Shown here: piece after piece, positions 16,656 through 25,284 of the stretch
Layout of the letters: every line of letters starts with the position of its first letter
How positions within the stretch are numbered: position 1 is the first letter of the stretch
The notes under the pieces: model-generated
Told to the model about the DNA's origin: nothing
Seen by the model: only the letters and a program-made list of their open reading frames with translations
Database searches by the model: none
Assembly (NCBI RefSeq): GCF_947077775.1
Contig: NZ_CAMTTE010000001.1
Span: forward strand, 1,054,001 to 1,118,000
Direction of reading: 5' to 3'
Length of the DNA: 64,000 nucleotides
DNA from: Salinibacter pepae
GTDB taxonomy: Bacteria > Bacteroidota > Rhodothermia > Rhodothermales > Salinibacteraceae
Translations under genes and position numbers: made by a program

Positions 16656-19550
16656 TTAGATTCCGACCTCCAGCGTGAAGGTGTACTCCCGCGGGTTCTG
16701 CAGGGTCAGGAACTCCTGCCCGCGAATGAGGCCCCTCGACCCCTCGGAGTTGACCTCCGGATCGGGGCCCTGGTCGTAGCTCGTGATCGTGAAGAGGTTT
16801 GACGCGGAGAAGCCGACCGTGAACGTGCGCAGCTGATCGACGCCGGCGACCGAACCGATCAGGCTCGAGGCGTCGTACCGCACCCCCACCGTACGGAGCT
16901 TGAGAAAGTCCGCGTCCTGGAGGAAGTTATCGATCTCCCCGACGTTGGGGTCGGTTCGGGCCAGCTCATTGGCGACCGCTCGGTACCGGTCGGTGCCCGC
17001 CTTCAAGTTGTCGAGCTCCGACTGGAGCTCTCGGCGCTGCTCGTGACCCCCGCGCAGGGCGAGGAAGCGGGCCGTGTTCGAGTAGGTCTGGTGGCCAAGC
17101 TGGTATTCCGCCTGGGCGTTTATCCGAAGGTCCTCGAACAGGGTCGCCGAGACGCCAAATCCACCGAAGTGATCCGGCACCGGGTTGCCGAGTTCGACCC
17201 GCTCGTCGGTCACCTCCGGGCCAAGGTACGTGCCATTGTCGTCGAAGCGAGCCCCTTCGACGCGACGGCCAAAGAAGGTGAACGGGGCCAGCCCCTCGCG
17301 GATTACGTTCCGCTGGAACCCGCCGAAGATCGACTGCCCGCCGAGCTCCTTCACTTCTCGCTCGCGGTAGCTGTAGTTGGCGTTGACGCTCAGGGTGTGC
17401 TGCTCGGTGCGCAGCGCCGTCACGTCGAGGCTCGTTTCAATCCCCTGCGCGAAAATCTCACCGACGTTCCGCGGTGCGTTCTGGTTGCCAAACCCGGTCG
17501 ACAGGGCCGGGTCGAAGTTCACGATCGAGTTGTCCGTGTTCTGGCGGTAGTAGGTGACGGAGAGGGAGTATCGGTTGTTGATGCCCACGTCGAATCCGCC
17601 CTCGACCTCGTTCACCCGCTCCAGGCCCAGGTCGGGATCCCCGACGTTTCCGATGACCGCGCCGGAGCCAAACCCACTGGCCTGCCCTTGCAGCCGGAGG
17701 AACTCCCCGTCCACCAGGTCGGGGAGGGACCCGGACTGCCCCCAGGAGGCCCGCACGTTGAGGCGGCTGACGGCGTCCGGAATGACCTCAAAGTCCCCGA
17801 TCTGCGCGGACGCCCGAGCGGCGGGGTACCACTCCTTGAACGAATCGGTCTCCCCCGCAACGAGCCGGGTGGACCAGTCGCGCCGAACCGAGAACTCTGC
17901 GGAGTATCGATCCAGAAACTCAAACTGCTGCCGGCCGATGATGCCCGCGCTTCGCTCGTTCGACAGGCTCTCCCCGATGAAGTCGAGCTGCGTGCCGGCA
18001 TCGATGTCGGTAATCAGGTCCGTCCCGATCCGGGAGGCCGTGGCGTTTATCTGCCGGTCCGACTCTGTGAAGAGCTGCGTGCCGGCGGTGGTCGTGGCGC
18101 TCAGGTCGGGGGTGATGTCGTACTCGTACGTCGCCGTCAGGTCGGCGTTGAAGCGGCGCCGGTCCGAGTCGAGCGCATTGCGCTCCCCGCCGACGGAGTT
18201 GTATACGTCCTCGTACTGGCTGGGCCGCGTCTGATCGTTGCGGCGCGCGCTGATGTCGGCGCCCCCTTGCGCCCGAAGGCTCAGTCCCGGAATGGCCTCC
18301 GGACGGTACGACAGCTCGATGGACTGCTGGAACTTCCGAACCCGCTGCCGATCCTCGATGGCGAAGTAGGCCGAACTGTCTCGCTCTGTAAAGTCCCCGA
18401 ACGGCGCATCCAAGGCAAGCGCCCCCAGCACCCCGAAGATGCTGTTGTCCGCCACGGGCCGGTCGTAGTAGTTGAACGCGAGGGTGGAGCGGCTGCTGAT
18501 CGTGAGCGACTCGGTCGGGCGCGCCTCAATGCTGGCGTTCACGTTGTTGCGCTGGCCCTCTCCGGTCGGGAAGATGCTCTCCGTGTCGCGGTAGGAGTAC
18601 GCGAGGTTGTAGGTGGTAATGTCCCCCGACCCGGACACGGCGATCCGGTGCCCCTGGATGTTGCCCTGCCGGTGGATGTCGTTGAGCCGATCGGCCGTGG
18701 GGTAGATGTCGTCGTTGTAGCCGCTTTGCTTCGTGGCGACGCCCAGGGTCCCCTGGTATTCGACCTGGAGGTCCTGGCCCTGCTCTCCACTTTTCGTCTC
18801 GATGAGCACCACCCCGTCGGTCCCGTCCGTTCCGTACAGGGACGTCGCCGCCGGCCCCTTCAGCACGTTGATCGACTCGATGTTGCTCGGGTCGAGGTCG
18901 GCAAGCGGGGACCCCGTGCCCTGCCCCCCGACGTCAAACCCCGGCGCCGGGTCCTGCGCGATGCGCGTGCCGTCTACGAAGATGAGCGGCTGCCCGTCGC
19001 TGTTGAGGCTCACGCCGCCCCGCACGTCGAACCGGAGGCCCGCCCCGACATTGCCGGACGACCGGGACACGGTCACCCCGGAGGTGCGGCCCTGTAGCAG
19101 ATCGCTTACGTTTTCGTACTCCGTGGTCTCGGTGAGCTCCCCGGCGTCGATCTGCGACACCGATACGTTCGTTTCACCCCGGGTCTGCTCCCTGCCAAAG
19201 CCCGTCACCACGACCTCTTCGAGCTGGGCCTGAGCGGTCTTGAGTTGAACGTTCACGCGGACGGTCCCCCCCTCCGGGACCGTCACGGTGTTCTCCGACG
19301 CCTGGTACCCGACGAACGAGACCCGAACGGTCTGCTCCCCCGCGGGCACGTTCGCGATTTCGTACTTGCCCTGGGCGTCGGTGGCGGCCCCGGTGCCCAG
19401 GCCAACGATCTGAACGGTCGCGCCGGGAAGGATGTCACCCGTCTCGGCCTCCGTCACCGTTCCCGTAATCGTTCCCTGCTGTGCCCAGGCAAGCCCCGGA
19501 AGCACGAGGAGTGCAATGCCGAGTATGACGCCTTGTGTCCATCGGTTCAT
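16656..19550 (-). CDS. SusC/RagA-family TonB-linked outer-membrane transporter (locus 3)
   Basis: 964 residues. Signal peptide MNRWTQGVILGIALLVLPG ending AWAQ, carboxypeptidase-like domain (GTITGTVTEAETGDILPGAT), TonB-box region LEEVVVTGFG, plug (VSDLLQGRTSGVTVSRSSG, FDVRGGVSLNSDGQPLIFVD, INVLKGPAATSLYGTDGTDG) and a barrel ending EYTFTLEVGI. The usual YGSRGANG plug motif reads YGTDGTDG here, a local divergence. It transports substrate delivered by SusD3 using TonB energy. It is the first gene of the operon, with a long AT-rich leader upstream. Confidence 0.94.
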   Translation of the reverse strand: MNRWTQGVILGIALLVLPGLAWAQQGTITGTVTEAETGDILPGATVQIVGLGTGAATDAQGKYEIANVPAGEQTVRVSFVGYQASENTVTVPEGGTVRVNVQLKTAQAQLEEVVVTGFGREQTRGETNVSVSQIDAGELTETTEYENVSDLLQGRTSGVTVSRSSGNVGAGLRFDVRGGVSLNSDGQPLIFVDGTRIAQDPAPGFDVGGQGTGSPLADLDPSNIESINVLKGPAATSLYGTDGTDGVVLIETKSGEQGQDLQVEYQGTLGVATKQSGYNDDIYPTADRLNDIHRQGNIQGHRIAVSGSGDITTYNLAYSYRDTESIFPTGEGQRNNVNASIEARPTESLTISSRSTLAFNYYDRPVADNSIFGVLGALALDAPFGDFTERDSSAYFAIEDRQRVRKFQQSIELSYRPEAIPGLSLRAQGGADISARRNDQTRPSQYEDVYNSVGGERNALDSDRRRFNADLTATYEYDITPDLSATTTAGTQLFTESDRQINATASRIGTDLITDIDAGTQLDFIGESLSNERSAGIIGRQQFEFLDRYSAEFSVRRDWSTRLVAGETDSFKEWYPAARASAQIGDFEVIPDAVSRLNVRASWGQSGSLPDLVDGEFLRLQGQASGFGSGAVIGNVGDPDLGLERVNEVEGGFDVGINNRYSLSVTYYRQNTDNSIVNFDPALSTGFGNQNAPRNVGEIFAQGIETSLDVTALRTEQHTLSVNANYSYREREVKELGGQSIFGGFQRNVIREGLAPFTFFGRRVEGARFDDNGTYLGPEVTDERVELGNPVPDHFGGFGVSATLFEDLRINAQAEYQLGHQTYSNTARFLALRGGHEQRRELQSELDNLKAGTDRYRAVANELARTDPNVGEIDNFLQDADFLKLRTVGVRYDASSLIGSVAGVDQLRTFTVGFSASNLFTITSYDQGPDPEVNSEGSRGLIRGQEFLTLQNPREYTFTLEVGI

Positions 19551-19656
19551 AGTTTCGGTCTGGCTTTGGTATTTGGAGCGTTAGGTGTCTCGATTTGGAA
19601 GTCTCGATGCGTTCCGTTCCGCCGGCCGCCCGGAGGCGCCCCCTCCCCTTCGATCA

Positions 19657-19699
19657 AGTGCCCATGCATGTCGAGTGCCCATGCATGAAGAGCATGGGC
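19657..19699. repeat. Tandem 14-bp repeat AGTGCCCATGCATG plus hairpin
   Basis: AGTGCCCATGCATG occurs twice, at 19657-19670 and 19674-19687, separated by three bases. The second copy also forms the left arm of a hairpin: GCCCATGC 19677-19684 with GCATGGGC 19692-19699. It sits about 110-150 bp before the SusC3 start, within the likely leader. It could be a paired regulator site or an RNA switch between alternative stems. Confidence 0.55.
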
Positions 19700-20219
19700 G
19701 GTGCGGGGGGCGCCCCGAGCCCTCTGGGAACGGCAGCCCCGGCAGTCGGCCGGTCCGGATCGGGCGGGGGCATCACCTGCCTGCGCCAACGGGGGAGAGC
19801 CCGACCCATGGCACAAAATTTCTATTTACTGCCTCAAACTTGTCCTAAAATGCTTTCAACTGTTTTTGCTCATTCTTTCGAATGCACAGCGCTTTTTAAC
19901 CGGATCGTACTTTCTAAGGGGAGGCGGAGAGACATTCAAGTGCGCATCGTAGCGACGGGAACGGCCCGCTAGATCCGCGTCCATTCATAAATTTTTATTT
20001 TTTTGCACTCATTTTATCTTTCTATCTCTTGCAGTTTTTTTGATCTTTATTTTTTCTTTTTACTTCCGCTCATTTTGCGAATTTCTTGTCTGAGAATTTT
20101 GCTAGAACAGATTCAGTGCCTTTCTTTTTCAGACCGATTGGCAACTTTATTTGCGTCTATTCTAAACAAGATCTTTGTTCACAAGCTTCTGTTAACGAAC
20201 CCTTAACTGCCTGCTTCGT

Positions 20220-20253
20220 GGGCCGTGTGCTCTTTTTTCTCCGTGCACGGCCC
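20220..20253. other. Hairpin with T-rich loop, 320 bp upstream of murB
   Basis: 11-bp stem GGGCCGTGTGC/GTGCACGGCCC (two G-T wobbles) around a 12-nt loop containing six T. It follows directly on the AT-rich island. No gene ends nearby, so it is not an ordinary gene terminator. Confidence 0.4.
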
Positions 20254-20576
20254 CGAACAGGACGACCGGAGCGCCCCCCGTCCGGGCCCCGAGGCGCCCG
20301 GTGCTGCCAGTCCTCGGGCCGTGGCGAGGTGCTCGAACTTACAGAAGCGCACCCCGCGGATGGGAGTCTTGTTTGCGCACGGCATTGAACTTCAGCCCCG
20401 TCCGGTCGGCCTGACGCGGCGGGGGCTGTTGGGGAGATGACCGGCCGTTTTTGGACGGACGTTTGGGAAATTTCTTGGATACCAGGTCCCGCGGGTGGAT
20501 TTATTGACGTGCTTCCACGTATCGTGGACTGGATTCCAGAGAGCTATATTCTTTCGTCTTCGCCCCTCATTCCCTC

Positions 20577-21608
20577 GTGACCCCTTCTTCCCCGCCGGCA
20601 CGCGCGCTCCGTGCGACGCTCGGCCCCGACCGGCTGCGCCGGGACGTCCCCCTGGCCCCGTTTACCACCTTCCAGCTCGGGGGGACGGCCGACTGGTACG
20701 CCGACGTGCGCTCGGCCGACGAGCTGGCCGCGGTCACGCGGGCGGCCCGGACGCACGATGTCCCCTACTTTCTGCTCGGCACCGGGGCCAACGTCATCGT
20801 CGGCGACCGCGGGGTGCGCGGCCTCGTCATTCACAACCGGGCCCGTGCCCTCCGGGTGGACCCCGACACGAATCGCCTCTGGGCCGAGAGCGGGGCCGTC
20901 GTGTACCCCGACCTCATCGAACGCGCCGTCTCGGCCGGCCTCTCGGGGCTGGAGCACTACGTGGGCATTCCGTCGACCGTGGGCGGGGCGCTCTGGCAGA
21001 ACCTGCACTTCCTCTCGCCGCCCCCCGACCGGGCCCGGACCGTGTTCTGGGACGAGGTCGTCCACTCCGCCGACATTCTCACCGAAGAGGGGGAGCGCAA
21101 AACGGTGGGCGCCGACTATTTCGACTTCGGGTACGACTACTCGATTCTCCACGACCGGGACGACGTGGTGCTGGCGACCACCTCCCAGCTCGAGCCGGGC
21201 GATCCGGAGCGGATGCGCGAGATCATGGACGCGAACCTGCAGTGGCGCGCCGAGCGGCACCCGCCCCTGGACACCGAGCCGAGCGTGGGGTCGATCTTCA
21301 AGAAGATTGAGGGGGTCGGCGCCGGGCGCCTCATCGACGAGTGCGGCCTGAAGGGCGCGCGGATCGGGGGGGCGATGATCACGCACCGCCACGCCAACAT
21401 TTTCGTGAACGTCGACGACGCCCGGGCTGCGGACGTGTGTGCCCTGATCGAGCTGGCGCGCGACACGGTGGAGCGGGAGACCGGCTACCGCCTGGAGACG
21501 GAGATCGACTTCATCGGCGAGTTCGCCCCGCCGACCGACGCGGAGCCCACGTTCGTCGAGAAAGACCCCGACCTCGTGACGGCGGCCGACCGGGCGAAAG
21601 CCTCCTGA
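20577..21608 (+). CDS. murB: UDP-N-acetylenolpyruvoylglucosamine reductase
   Basis: 343 residues from a GTG start. It catalyses the second step of peptidoglycan precursor synthesis in the cytoplasm: NADPH-dependent reduction of UDP-GlcNAc-enolpyruvate to UDP-MurNAc, with FAD. Visible features: FTTFQLGGTADWY at the N-terminus, the FAD-binding segment FLLGTGANVIVGDRGVRGLV, GLEHYVGIPSTVGGAL, the catalytic-Ser block PSVGSIFKK (Ser near 238), and the C-terminal ETEIDFIGEF with its catalytic Glu. The length fits the longer MurB type. It is alone on the plus strand after the 1-kb gap; the next gene is convergent. The start codon is GTG with no clear Shine-Dalgarno, as is usual in this phylum. Confidence 0.95.
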   Translation: MTPSSPPARALRATLGPDRLRRDVPLAPFTTFQLGGTADWYADVRSADELAAVTRAARTHDVPYFLLGTGANVIVGDRGVRGLVIHNRARALRVDPDTNRLWAESGAVVYPDLIERAVSAGLSGLEHYVGIPSTVGGALWQNLHFLSPPPDRARTVFWDEVVHSADILTEEGERKTVGADYFDFGYDYSILHDRDDVVLATTSQLEPGDPERMREIMDANLQWRAERHPPLDTEPSVGSIFKKIEGVGAGRLIDECGLKGARIGGAMITHRHANIFVNVDDARAADVCALIELARDTVERETGYRLETEIDFIGEFAPPTDAEPTFVEKDPDLVTAADRAKAS

Positions 21609-21819
21609 CTCGGCAACGGAGGGATCGGCCCACCGCCCCGTAAACTGTCTCTTTTCTTATCCCCTCTGCGCAGGACCGTTGTGCCGGTTCTGGGCGATTG
21701 GCACATCCGGCAATAGAAACTGAACCATTGGCTGTGCTCTCATCTTGGGGACGCGCGGCAATCCGTCCCTGCGTGGACGGAGGAGGGCCGAAAGGTGAAC
21801 CGACACCTCGCGATTGGTG

Positions 21820-22794
21820 TCACAGCGCAGCGGCGAATGCGCGCGCCTCGTCGGCGAGGCGATCGGCCGCCTCAAGGCCGTCTCGCCACTCGTCCGGGAA
21901 GGCGTCCCACCCGTGCAGCGCGCCCAGCATGGCCCCCATCATCGCCCCGGTGGTGTCGGCGTCGCCCCCCACGTTGATGCCGGAGAGCAGTGTGTTTTCG
22001 AGGAGGTGGGCGCGGCGCGCGACCATCGCACACGCGAACGGCCAGGCCTCGTCGGCCCGTACGCCCACCCCGTCGCACGCGTCCCCGAGGTTGAGCGGGA
22101 AGGCGTCGAGCTGGTCCGCGAGGGCCTCCAGGCGGCCCGACACGCGGTCGTCGCCGCCGAGCCGCCCCTCCGCCCACGCCGTCGCGTCGACCAGCCGCTC
22201 CCAGAAGGGCGCGCGGTCGAACGCATCAGGCGTCCGGCCCAGCAGCGCGTGGACGGCCACCGCCTGCCCCCACCCGGCCGCCAGGGCCGCGGGGTGGCGG
22301 TGGGTGACGGCCAGCACCGGACGAATGGCCTCGAAGGCCGCCTCGCGGCCGAGGTCCCGGGCGGCCCACCACGCGCCGAGCGGGGCCGCCCGCATGGCGG
22401 CGCCGTCGGTCGGCCGGCCGGGCACGCCGGACTCGGCGGGCATGCTCCCCTTCGCCAAGCGATCGACGGCGGTGGTGGTGGTCTCGCCCCAGCGCCGGGC
22501 CTGGGCCCGAAGGGCAACGTACTCGTCCGCGACGGCCCCCGGCCACGCATCCGGCGACTCCGGGTGCGCCGTGAGCGCCCGGACGAGCGCGAACGTCATC
22601 TGCGTGTCGTCCGTCCACTGCCCGGCGCCCAGGTCCCCCCGCTGGTCGTCGTCCCGGTACTCCTTGATGCCCTTGTAGTAGGTGCGCACGTTGGCGTGGC
22701 TGAGGCCCTCGACGGGCATGCCCAGCGCGTCGCCGACGGCGGTGCCGAGAAGCGCCCCGGCGATGGAATCGGAAGGGGGAGGCGTGGTGGGCAT
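21820..22794 (-). CDS. ADP-ribosylglycohydrolase (DraG/ARH family)
   Basis: 324 residues. It removes ADP-ribose from a modified target, using two Mg ions. The family signatures are present in order: SIAGALLGTAVGDALGMPVE at residues 9-28, the metal-binding GQWTDDTQM near 60, and the C-terminal GGDADTTGAMMGAMLGALHG with its metal-binding Asp residues. No nitrogenase or DraT gene is near, so the substrate is not nitrogenase reductase. A general role in reversing ADP-ribosylation of proteins, nucleic acids or small molecules is the safest reading. It is divergent from ccmB and convergent with murB. Confidence 0.9.
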   Translation of the reverse strand: MPTTPPPSDSIAGALLGTAVGDALGMPVEGLSHANVRTYYKGIKEYRDDDQRGDLGAGQWTDDTQMTFALVRALTAHPESPDAWPGAVADEYVALRAQARRWGETTTTAVDRLAKGSMPAESGVPGRPTDGAAMRAAPLGAWWAARDLGREAAFEAIRPVLAVTHRHPAALAAGWGQAVAVHALLGRTPDAFDRAPFWERLVDATAWAEGRLGGDDRVSGRLEALADQLDAFPLNLGDACDGVGVRADEAWPFACAMVARRAHLLENTLLSGINVGGDADTTGAMMGAMLGALHGWDAFPDEWRDGLEAADRLADEARAFAAAL

Positions 22795-22948
22795 GAGACG
22801 GGCAGCGCAATCCGTGAACAGGGCCGAACAGGAGACGGAGGGAAGCGGGGCGGCAGTCGATTTTCCGTGCCCGCATCGCTATTTTAGTTGTCCCCTTCGA
22901 AACGAGGGGACACGGTCGCGTTCCGTTTCTCGTCGTCTTCCCCCCCTG

Positions 22949-23617
22949 ATGGACTGGCTCGCCGGTGCCTGGTCGGTGTTTCGGAAGGACCTGCGCACCG
23001 AGCTGCGCAGCCGGTACGCGGCGAACACGCTCCTCCTGTTCGCCCTTGCGGCGCTCCTCCTCGTGGCGTTCGCCGTGGGGCCGCAGCCCCTGAGCGCCCG
23101 GGTGCGGGCCGCGCTCCTGTGGATCGTCCTCCTCTTCGCGGCCTCCATCGGGCTCGGGCGGTCGTTCGTGGCGGAGTACGAGGGCGGCACCGCGCTCCTG
23201 CTTCGCCTCCACACGCGGGCCAGCATGGTGTTCGCCGGCAAGCTGCTGTTCAACTTCGGCCTGGTGGCGCTTCTGACCCTCGTCGCCACCGGCGTCTTCC
23301 TGCTGCTGCTCGGCGTCTCCGTCGGGACGCCGAGCCTGCTCGCGGGCACGCTTGCGCTCGGCGCCCTCGGCCTGACCGGCGCCACGACGCTGCTGTCGGC
23401 CCTCGTGGCCCGCGCCTCCCGCGGCGGCCCGCTCTTGCCGGTGCTCCTGCTGCCGGTGCTGGTGCCGGTGCTGGTCTCGGGGGTGGGGGCCACGCGCAAG
23501 GCCCTGCTCGGCCAGCAGTGGGCATCGGCGCAGGACGAGCTCCTCACGCTCGTGGGCTTTGCCGGGGCCACAATCTCCGCGGCCGTGGTGCTGTTCGACT
23601 ACGTGTGGGCCGAGTGA
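22949..23617 (+). CDS. ccmB: Heme exporter/cytochrome c maturation membrane protein CcmB
   Basis: 222 residues from ATG 22949; the frame is open further upstream, but the family start (MDWLAGAWSVFRKDLRTELR) is here. About six membrane segments are visible. The family block RVRAALLWIVLLFAASIGLG followed by RSFVAEYEGGTA is clear. CcmB is the permease half of the CcmAB ABC module, which releases holo-CcmE from CcmC/D in cytochrome c maturation System I. It is first in a plus-strand run ccmB-ccmC-ccmD-ccmE. The ATPase partner ccmA is not beside it. A small stem (CTTTGAA/TTCAAAG) follows the stop at about 23624-23650. Confidence 0.9.
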   Translation: MDWLAGAWSVFRKDLRTELRSRYAANTLLLFALAALLLVAFAVGPQPLSARVRAALLWIVLLFAASIGLGRSFVAEYEGGTALLLRLHTRASMVFAGKLLFNFGLVALLTLVATGVFLLLLGVSVGTPSLLAGTLALGALGLTGATTLLSALVARASRGGPLLPVLLLPVLVPVLVSGVGATRKALLGQQWASAQDELLTLVGFAGATISAAVVLFDYVWAE

Positions 23618-23722
23618 CCCGCCGCTTTGAACGTTGAGCGAATTCAAAGGCGCCCCCGGAAGCCCCCACTTTGAGCGGCGTATTACGAACCAGCGTCGCC
23701 CCTTAGGCTCTTCTCCTACGCC

Positions 23723-24475
23723 ATGCCTTCCCAAGTGCAGACCGCCCCCCTGGTTGGCCGTCGCCTGTACCGCGCCGTGCGAGGCGTCGTGGTGGTGACG
23801 CTGACCGGCATCCTCGCCGCCGGCTTCCTGGGCGAGATACCGCAGCTGGACATCCTCGAACAGTCGGCGCGCAACCTGTATTTCCACGTGCCGATGTGGT
23901 TTGCGCTCATGGCGGCCACGATCGTCTCGGCGTACCACTCGGCCCAGTACCTTCGACACGGCGACCGCCTTCGCGACCTCCGCGCCCGGGAGGCGGCCCG
24001 GCTCGGCCTCATTTTCGGCGGGCTCGGGATCGTGACGGGCATGGTGTGGGCCCGCTTCACCTGGTACGAAGGCACCGGGGTCTGGTGGAATTTTGACCCG
24101 AAGCAGTCGATGGCGGCGGTCCTCCTGCTCATTTACGCCGGGTACTTCGTCCTGCGCGACGCCATCGACGCCCCGCGGGCGCGAGGGCGCATCGCGGCGG
24201 TCTACAACCTGTTCGCGGTCGTGACGATGCCCTTCCTGCTCTACATCCTGCCCCGCCAGATGCCGAGCCTCCACCCCGGCGGGGAGGGCAGCCCGGCCTT
24301 CAGCCAGACGGACCTTGCCCCGGCCATGCGCTGGGTCTTCTACCCCTCCGTCCTCGCCTTTCTGGGGCTCTGCTGGCTCCTGTACACGCAGCGGGTGCGC
24401 CTGGCCTGGCTCCAGGAGGTCCTGCGGCAACGGGCCCTGGGGGCGGCCCACGACGATGAGGGCGCCGGCCGCTGA
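23723..24475 (+). CDS. ccmC: Heme-handling cytochrome c maturation protein CcmC
   Basis: 250 residues, six membrane helices. CcmC loads heme onto CcmE at the outer face of the inner membrane. Its two axial His ligands fit YFHVPMW (about 52-58) and the later loop PSLHPGG. The Trp-rich WWD segment is present but variant: GTGVWWNFDPKQSMAAVLL in place of the commoner WWVWDARLT, as seen in non-proteobacterial CcmC proteins. It lies 105 nt downstream of ccmB and just before ccmD-like and ccmE genes. Confidence 0.92.
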   Translation: MPSQVQTAPLVGRRLYRAVRGVVVVTLTGILAAGFLGEIPQLDILEQSARNLYFHVPMWFALMAATIVSAYHSAQYLRHGDRLRDLRAREAARLGLIFGGLGIVTGMVWARFTWYEGTGVWWNFDPKQSMAAVLLLIYAGYFVLRDAIDAPRARGRIAAVYNLFAVVTMPFLLYILPRQMPSLHPGGEGSPAFSQTDLAPAMRWVFYPSVLAFLGLCWLLYTQRVRLAWLQEVLRQRALGAAHDDEGAGR

Positions 24476-24533
24476 CGCCCGCGGCCGCAGTCCGGCTCTG
24501 CTCTTCGATCCTCCCCGCCGTCTCCGCTGCGTC

Positions 24534-24815
24534 ATGACGATTCGTCCCCTCCGGCCCTCGGATCCGCCCGCCCTCCGGCCGGAGCAAGAGCGCCCGGACA
24601 CGACGGCGGCCTACGACAGCACGTGGACGGAACAGCCCGACGCCGCCGCCCCGGATGGGCTGGACCGCATCATGGGCCAGGACGGCAAGATTTACGTCGT
24701 GCTCGCCGTCGTCCTGCTGATCTGGATCGGGGTGGTGGCGCTCCTCTTCCGGACCGACCGGCGGATTGAGCGCCTGGAACGGCGCGTCGACCGGTCCATT
24801 TCAGAGGATGAGTAG
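24534..24815 (+). CDS. CcmD-like small membrane protein
   Basis: 93 residues from ATG 24534, or about 47 from the ATG at 24672, which gives the usual CcmD size. The single membrane helix (KIYVVLAVVLLIWIGVVALL) is followed by a basic-acidic helix FRTDRRIERLERRVD, the normal CcmD topology. CcmD joins CcmC to CcmE during heme transfer. Sequence conservation in this family is poor, so the call rests on topology and on position between ccmC and ccmE. The 45-residue N-terminal Pro/Thr/Asp-rich extension is unusual if translated. Confidence 0.72.
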   Translation: MTIRPLRPSDPPALRPEQERPDTTAAYDSTWTEQPDAAAPDGLDRIMGQDGKIYVVLAVVLLIWIGVVALLFRTDRRIERLERRVDRSISEDE

Positions 24816-24842
24816 CTTTGCCCCCTCACTCCCTGTGTCCCC

Positions 24843-25274
24843 ATGAAGTGGAAGACCGTTCTCGGCCTGGCCGGCATGATTGGCTTCGGCGCCCTCCTGT
24901 TCGTCAACTTTGGCAGCCAGGTGGGCGGGTACATGAATTTTGAGCAGGCCGCCCGCACCGGGGCCACGGCCCACGTGGTCGGCACGTGGGCGGAGGGCCG
25001 TCCCACGAGCTACGACCGCATGCAGAACGTCTTCACCTTCTACATGCGCGACGAGGACGGGGCGGTGCGGAAGGTGCGGTACAACAACCCGAAGCCGGCC
25101 AACTTTGAGGAGGCCGAGCAGGTGGTCGTGGAGGGGCGGACCCAGGACGGCACGTTCGTGGCCAACCACATCCTCGTGAAATGCCCGTCGAAGTACAACG
25201 ACGCGCAGGGCCTGAAGCAGAAGGCAAGCCGGTCGTCCCAAGAGACGCCCCCCACGTCTTCTGCGCCGCAGTAG
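24843..25274 (+). CDS. ccmE: Heme chaperone CcmE, CxxxY variant
   Basis: 143 residues: one N-terminal membrane anchor (residues 4-22) and a periplasmic OB-fold beta-barrel. CcmE binds heme covalently and passes it to the CcmF/H ligase. The classic heme-binding His in the HxxxY motif is replaced by Cys: VKCPSKYN, Cys114 and Tyr118. This CxxxY type is known from archaea, sulfate reducers and some other bacteria (System I*). The gene is 27 nt after the ccmD-like gene. The C-terminal tail is Ser/Thr/Pro-rich. Confidence 0.93.
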   Translation: MKWKTVLGLAGMIGFGALLFVNFGSQVGGYMNFEQAARTGATAHVVGTWAEGRPTSYDRMQNVFTFYMRDEDGAVRKVRYNNPKPANFEEAEQVVVEGRTQDGTFVANHILVKCPSKYNDAQGLKQKASRSSQETPPTSSAPQ

Positions 25275-25284
25275 CCCTTCCCCT

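Larger units (their letters stand above)
19551..20576. other. 1-kb gene-free region between SusC locus 3 and murB
   Basis: A divergent intergenic region with no supported coding sequence. 19655-19700 carries a duplicated CATGCATG-containing motif and hairpin (separate entry). About 19815-20215 is an AT-rich island with long pyrimidine runs on the plus strand. 20220-20253 is a hairpin with a T-rich loop. 20280-20320 has a further GC-rich inverted repeat with a one-base bulge. It must contain the promoters of SusC3 (minus) and murB (plus). The short hydrophobic frame inside the T-rich part looks like a composition artefact. Confidence 0.55.

Noticed and set aside
17043-19097. Long plus-strand open frame opposite SusC3
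   Set aside because: Low-complexity Arg/Gly/Val-rich translation without family features, lying fully over a well-supported SusC gene; a result of high GC. The same applies to long frames opposite murB/ccm (22226-24601 minus), VWA/TPR (28068-30587 plus), the mutase (41712-43271 minus), NDH-2-like (52857-54890 minus) and serC/pntA1 (47719-49572 minus).
20003-20206. Small hydrophobic 67-residue frame in the AT-rich island
   Set aside because: Phe/Leu/Ser-rich only because the strand is T-rich; no start context, no neighbours, no family. Kept as non-coding.
23624-23650. Short hairpin after ccmB as a terminator
   Set aside because: Seven-bp stem without a U-tract inside an evident ccm operon; noted in the ccmB entry but not listed separately.
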